A DNA stretch of 7,340 nt, from the NCBI GenBank assembly GCA_002293245.1, contig DBCV01000011.1, positions 747-8,086 of the forward strand, given 5' to 3'. This DNA comes from Candidatus Saccharibacteria bacterium UBA949 (GTDB lineage Bacteria; Patescibacteriota; Saccharimonadia; Saccharimonadales; Saccharimonadaceae). The notes beneath the pieces were generated by a model that was not told the origin of the DNA, made no database searches, and saw nothing but the letters and a program-made list of their open reading frames with translations. Numbering within the stretch: position 1 is the first letter of the stretch; each line of letters opens with the position of its first letter. Positions 5,162 to 7,340 of the stretch are shown here, in pieces. The position numbers and the translations under genes were made by a program.

Positions 5162-6676
5162 TCACCGTTTGCGATATTGCAAGGCCTCGCTAACATGGTT
5201 GGGCAGAATCTCTTCAGAATTTGCGATGTCGGCGATGGTCCGCGCTACTTTTATCACTTTAAAATAACTACGAGCACTGAGGGCCAGTTTTTGGTTTGCT
5301 CGTGCGATTAGGTCTTTCGCGGGCGCAGACAAATTAAATGTTGTAAGAATTACATCAGTCGTCGCTGCGGTGTTGTAAAAATTACAACATTTATATCGTT
5401 CTTGTTGCCTCCGTATGGCCGTCTCGATACTTTTTTGGGCCTCTGAATGTTGTAAATTTGACAACGTTTTGTTATCCAGTAGGTCATCGTTAGGGACTTT
5501 GTTGACTGGAACAACCAAGTCTATGCGGTCAAGTAGCGGCCCGGAAAGACGCTTCCGATAGCTAGCGATTTGTTGCATCGTGCAAGTGCATTCGTGGTCC
5601 GGATCGCCCAAATAACCACAAGGGCAAGGATTCATAGTAGCGATCAGCATAAAATCAGCCGGAAACCGAGCTTTGTAGCCTGTGCGACTAATCGTGATTT
5701 GCCGATCTTCCATGGGCTGGCGGAGGCTTTCCAAGACATTTCGGGGATACTCAGGCATTTCATCAAGAAATAGCACGCCCAGGTGCGCTAGGGAAATCTC
5801 GCCTGGCTTAGGATGGTTGCCGCCCCCTATTATTGATGTAGCGCTGGCCGTGTGGTGGGGCGAACGAAAAGGTCGCTCGGATGCAACATCGTTCGTAGCC
5901 TCGGTTAGAGAATGGATCTTAGTAATCGCCAGTTTTTCGTCATCGGAAAGCTCGGGCAGCAGATTAGCTGCAGCTTTTGCTAACATAGTTTTTCCCGCGC
6001 CAGGAGGGCCGGATATCAAAATGTTGTGTCGCCCCGCAATCGCGATAGTTATCGCCCGTTTGGCCGAAGCTTGGCCTGAAATGTGATCAAGCAAAACCGA
6101 ATTCTTCCGCCTTAACTCTTTGGGCGTTGTGATTTTTACAACACCATCGATTGGTTTCACGCATTTCAGATGCAAAAATAATTCCCGCAAGCTCTTTACA
6201 CCAACCAGATTCATGCCAGGTACCATCTGGGCCTGCGATAAATTATCGAAAGGCACGAAAACAGTTTCGATTTTGTGCTTTCGGGCGCTTTTTGCCGCCT
6301 CAATTATATTTATAATACCATTAACTTGGCGAACGGAGCCATCGAGTGCTAACTCGCCAACAAATAGTTTTCCGTCAAGATCAGGCTGCGTTAACTGTCT
6401 ACTCAGAGCCACAACAGACAGGGCGATTGGCAGGTCCAGATGCGCGCTATCCTTGCGTAGCTCTGCAGGGGCCAGATTTATCGTAATCTTTTTGGCCGGA
6501 AACTCCAGCCCAGAATTTGTAATCGCGCTTCGAACTCGCTCGCGAGCCTCTTCAATCGTCTTGTTGCCCATGCCGACAATCTGAAAACCCGGCAGGCCGC
6601 GATTACAATCACCTTCAATTTCCACAATCGCCCCTTCGTAGCCAAAGGGAATAGCTGAAACAATTTTGCTAACCAT
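5162..6676 (-). CDS. comM: YifB/ComM family Mg-chelatase-like AAA+ ATPase
   Basis: This 504-residue protein is a full-length ComM (YifB) homologue. ComM is a hexameric helicase that promotes branch migration during natural transformation. Residues 1 to about 170 form the ChlI-like domain (VEIEGDCNRGLPGFQIVGM at 18-36, NLAPAELRKDSAHLDLP at 67-83). The AAA+ domain spans about 190-395: Walker A GPPGAGKT (223-230), the family-specific RPFRSPHHTAS (268-278), Walker B VLFLDE (301-306), sensor TMNPCPCG (347-354) with further cysteines at 363 and 365, and the LSGPLLDRID arginine segment (377-386). The C-terminal domain ends LALSARSYFKVIKVARTIADI. Residues 395-450 match the family poorly and are AT-rich; three palindromes lie there. 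There is no Shine-Dalgarno, and a -10-like hexamer lies six bases upstream, so the mRNA may be leaderless. Transcription is divergent from ssrA. Confidence 0.95.
   Translation of the reverse strand: MVSKIVSAIPFGYEGAIVEIEGDCNRGLPGFQIVGMGNKTIEEARERVRSAITNSGLEFPAKKITINLAPAELRKDSAHLDLPIALSVVALSRQLTQPDLDGKLFVGELALDGSVRQVNGIINIIEAAKSARKHKIETVFVPFDNLSQAQMVPGMNLVGVKSLRELFLHLKCVKPIDGVVKITTPKELRRKNSVLLDHISGQASAKRAITIAIAGRHNILISGPPGAGKTMLAKAAANLLPELSDDEKLAITKIHSLTEATNDVASERPFRSPHHTASATSIIGGGNHPKPGEISLAHLGVLFLDEMPEYPRNVLESLRQPMEDRQITISRTGYKARFPADFMLIATMNPCPCGYLGDPDHECTCTMQQIASYRKRLSGPLLDRIDLVVPVNKVPNDDLLDNKTLSNLQHSEAQKSIETAIRRQQERYKCCNFYNTAATTDVILTTFNLSAPAKDLIARANQKLALSARSYFKVIKVARTIADIANSEEILPNHVSEALQYRKR
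5340..5465. repeat. Cluster of three GTTGT-N7-ACAAC palindromes inside comM
   Basis: Three 17-bp inverted repeats lie within 126 bases: GTTGTAAGAATTACATC (5340-5356, one mismatch), GTTGTAAAAATTACAAC (5372-5388, arms of 8 bp if extended by one base each side) and GTTGTAAATTTGACAAC (5449-5465). All keep the 7-base AT-rich centre. They encode a poorly conserved part of ComM (residues about 405-446). The regular geometry suggests a protein-binding site for a dimeric protein; identity unknown. Confidence 0.7.
6126..6142. repeat. Fourth GTTGT-N7-ACAAC palindrome in comM
   Basis: GTTGTGATTTTTACAAC repeats the geometry of the downstream cluster exactly, 661 bases away. It encodes VVKITT (about residues 179-184), in the linker between the ChlI-like and AAA+ domains, again outside the conserved core. 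Confidence 0.65.
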
Positions 6677-6682
6677 GCCCTG

Positions 6683-6711
6683 ATTAAATCAAAAAATCTC
6701 TTGACCAGCAA
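6683..6711 (-). promoter_or_regulatory. Possible leaderless comM promoter
   Basis: On the - strand TTGCTG (6706-6711) and TTTAAT (6683-6688) have a 17-base spacer, and the hexamer ends six bases before the comM ATG, the same distance as at the M50 protease gene. Both hexamers are imperfect. The region overlaps the ssrA promoter on the other strand. Confidence 0.45.
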
Positions 6712-6729
6712 GCACAAGTGTGATAGAAT
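6701..6729 (+). promoter_or_regulatory. ssrA promoter
   Basis: TTGACC (6701-6706) and TAGAAT (6724-6729), each five of six consensus matches, have an ideal 17-base spacer. The first base of the tmRNA acceptor stem, at 6740, is 11 bases past the -10. This is one of the best sigma-70 type promoters in the window, fitting an abundant RNA. Confidence 0.82.
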
Positions 6730-6739
6730 TATGGTCATC

Positions 6740-7139
6740 GGGGCTGACACAGCTTTAGACGTAGAATTAACAGATTACTTGGCAAGTCGAACGACACCCG
6801 TAAGGTGCCATCTAAATGCAAACTTTTTTGCAAAAGCAAAGGCAACGGTCGCTAACTTGTTTAGCACCCCAGTTTTTGCGCCAGTCTTGGCTTAGTCTCT
6901 AAGCCCTAAGGCCGTTCTCGCTCGTTTTTCAGCCGACACGAGTGCAGAGCGTCATATTCTGGCTGATAAGTGTGGTTATTTCCGGCGAAATTACCGCAAC
7001 GAAAACCACTCGTCGTGGCCGACCCTAGAGTTTGTCTGATTCTCTAGGTCGAATGCCAAACAAAGATCAGGCTAAGCTTGTGAGCAAGAGTAATTGGTTA
7101 TTCATACGGACCGGGGTGCAATACCCCGCAGCTCCACCA
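6740..7139 (+). ncRNA. ssrA: Transfer-messenger RNA (tmRNA)
   Basis: This one-piece tmRNA of 400 bases rescues stalled ribosomes and tags unfinished proteins. The acceptor stem GGGGCTG (6740-6746) pairs with CAGCTCC (7129-7135), followed by A and CCA (7137-7139). The D-like part contains TTAGACG. The T-arm CGGGG-TGCAATA-CCCCG is complete, but the loop has G where U55 is nearly universal. The tag frame most likely resumes at GCA (6818), reading ANFFAKAKATV first and ending STPVFAPVLA before TAG (6893-6895): 25 residues including the resume alanine, long compared with the ~10-11 of E. coli, with a small, hydrophobic VLA end instead of LAA. A CACC/GGTG hairpin precedes the tag, and a 10-bp CGACC-TAGAG stem (7020-7051) belongs to a downstream pseudoknot. 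The resume codon is inferred. Confidence 0.97.
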
Positions 7140-7167
7140 TGATACGATACAACAAATGATAGAAAGT

Positions 7168-7199
7168 AGAAACGACCATCTGCGAGAATGGTCGTTTCT
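7168..7199. terminator. Terminator hairpin after ssrA
   Basis: AGAAACGACCAT (7168-7179) and ATGGTCGTTTCT (7188-7199) form a perfect 12-bp stem with the loop CTGCGAGA. T-rich bases on the + strand lie mainly within the 3' arm (GTTTCTT). It is nearly symmetrical and can also stop transcripts arriving on the - strand from the promoter at 7286-7314. Confidence 0.75.
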
Positions 7200-7285
7200 T
7201 AAGTGATGTGTGTAGAGTGTGGAGTTTTTGGACTAATTTTTGTTTTTGGCTTTCTGTATAAATTTTTTATTCAGAAGCTACCCCT

Positions 7286-7314
7286 ATAATAGCGCGCCTA
7301 AATGCTTGTGTCAA
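7286..7314 (-). promoter_or_regulatory. Strong promoter-like sequence facing the ssrA terminator
   Basis: On the - strand a perfect TTGACA (7309-7314) is followed after 17 bases by TATTAT (7286-7291, five of six). Transcription would start near 7279 and meet the terminator hairpin about 80-110 bases later. I find no ORF with a start and a Shine-Dalgarno in that stretch; a short stem-like TTCTG/CAGAA is visible. A small RNA is possible. The remaining 7200-7340 is AT-rich and shows no gene. Confidence 0.5.
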
Positions 7315-7340
7315 TAGGTTTTTGCATACAATTTTTATGA

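Noticed and set aside
5508..5523. A GTTG...CAAC inverted repeat in comM
   Set aside because: Its spacing differs from the other palindromes, and it encodes ordinary residues (VVPVN), so it is probably chance.
5162..6676. Magnesium chelatase subunit (ChlI/BchI) instead of ComM
   Set aside because: The protein carries the N-terminal ChlI-like domain plus the RPFRSPHHTAS and NPCPCG segments typical of YifB/ComM, and no chlorophyll genes are nearby.
6701..6895. A 64-codon + strand frame beginning near comM
   Set aside because: It runs through the ssrA promoter and 5' half; only its last 25 codons, the tmRNA tag, are probably translated.
7285..7340. A + strand TATAAT followed by an ATG
   Set aside because: The frame ends after 12 codons, and the TATAAT is the mirror of the better - strand promoter.
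1..7340. CRISPR array, insertion sequence, phage or toxin-antitoxin module
   Set aside because: No regularly spaced direct repeats, transposase or integrase, or toxin-like gene pair is visible.

Overview
The window is 7.3 kb of compact bacterial chromosome, mostly housekeeping. It holds eight complete protein genes, RNase P RNA (rnpB), tmRNA (ssrA) and a third structured RNA that looks like 6S RNA. Stops are TAA, TAG and TGA and all genes read in the standard code, so this is not one of the lineages that read UGA as glycine. The dense packing, promoters placed six bases before start codons, and proteins that are degenerate relatives of known enzymes suggest a reduced-genome bacterium, possibly Patescibacteria (CPR). 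That placement is inference; no marker here proves it.

Layout. Bases 98-1368 carry a two-gene operon on the + strand: a winged-helix regulator and an MBL-fold protein that lacks its metal ligands. It is preceded by two palindromic operator-like sites and closed by a strong hairpin. On the - strand follows rpmB (bL28), divergent from a site-2-protease-like M50 membrane peptidase (1755-2381). A promoter at the end of the protease gene starts a rod-like structured RNA (about 2389-2535). Next come a Nudix-like/RNase HI fusion (2548-3501) and rnpB, whose promoter overlaps or abuts the end of the fusion gene. A hairpin then separates rnpB from the convergent infC-rpmI-rplT operon (5060-3937, - strand). 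Upstream of infC is comM (YifB family Mg-chelatase-like ATPase, 6676-5162, - strand). comM and ssrA (6740-7139, +) are divergent with overlapping promoters. After the ssrA terminator lies a gene-free tail that carries a well-formed - strand promoter.

How the genes relate. Most products serve translation and its quality control: bL28, bL20, bL35, IF3, tRNA maturation by RNase P, and ribosome rescue by tmRNA. RNase HI removes RNA from RNA:DNA hybrids, ComM is linked to branch migration in natural transformation, and the M50 protease is a membrane enzyme.

Main points of interest: infC has no ATG/GTG/TTG start for its conserved N-terminus and appears to begin at ATT; a 17-bp palindrome GTTGT-N7-ACAAC occurs three times exactly and once with one mismatch inside comM; a 6S-like RNA sits directly before an RNase HI fusion gene; two proteins (MBL-fold and Nudix) have lost catalytic residues; and an orphan promoter faces the ssrA terminator.
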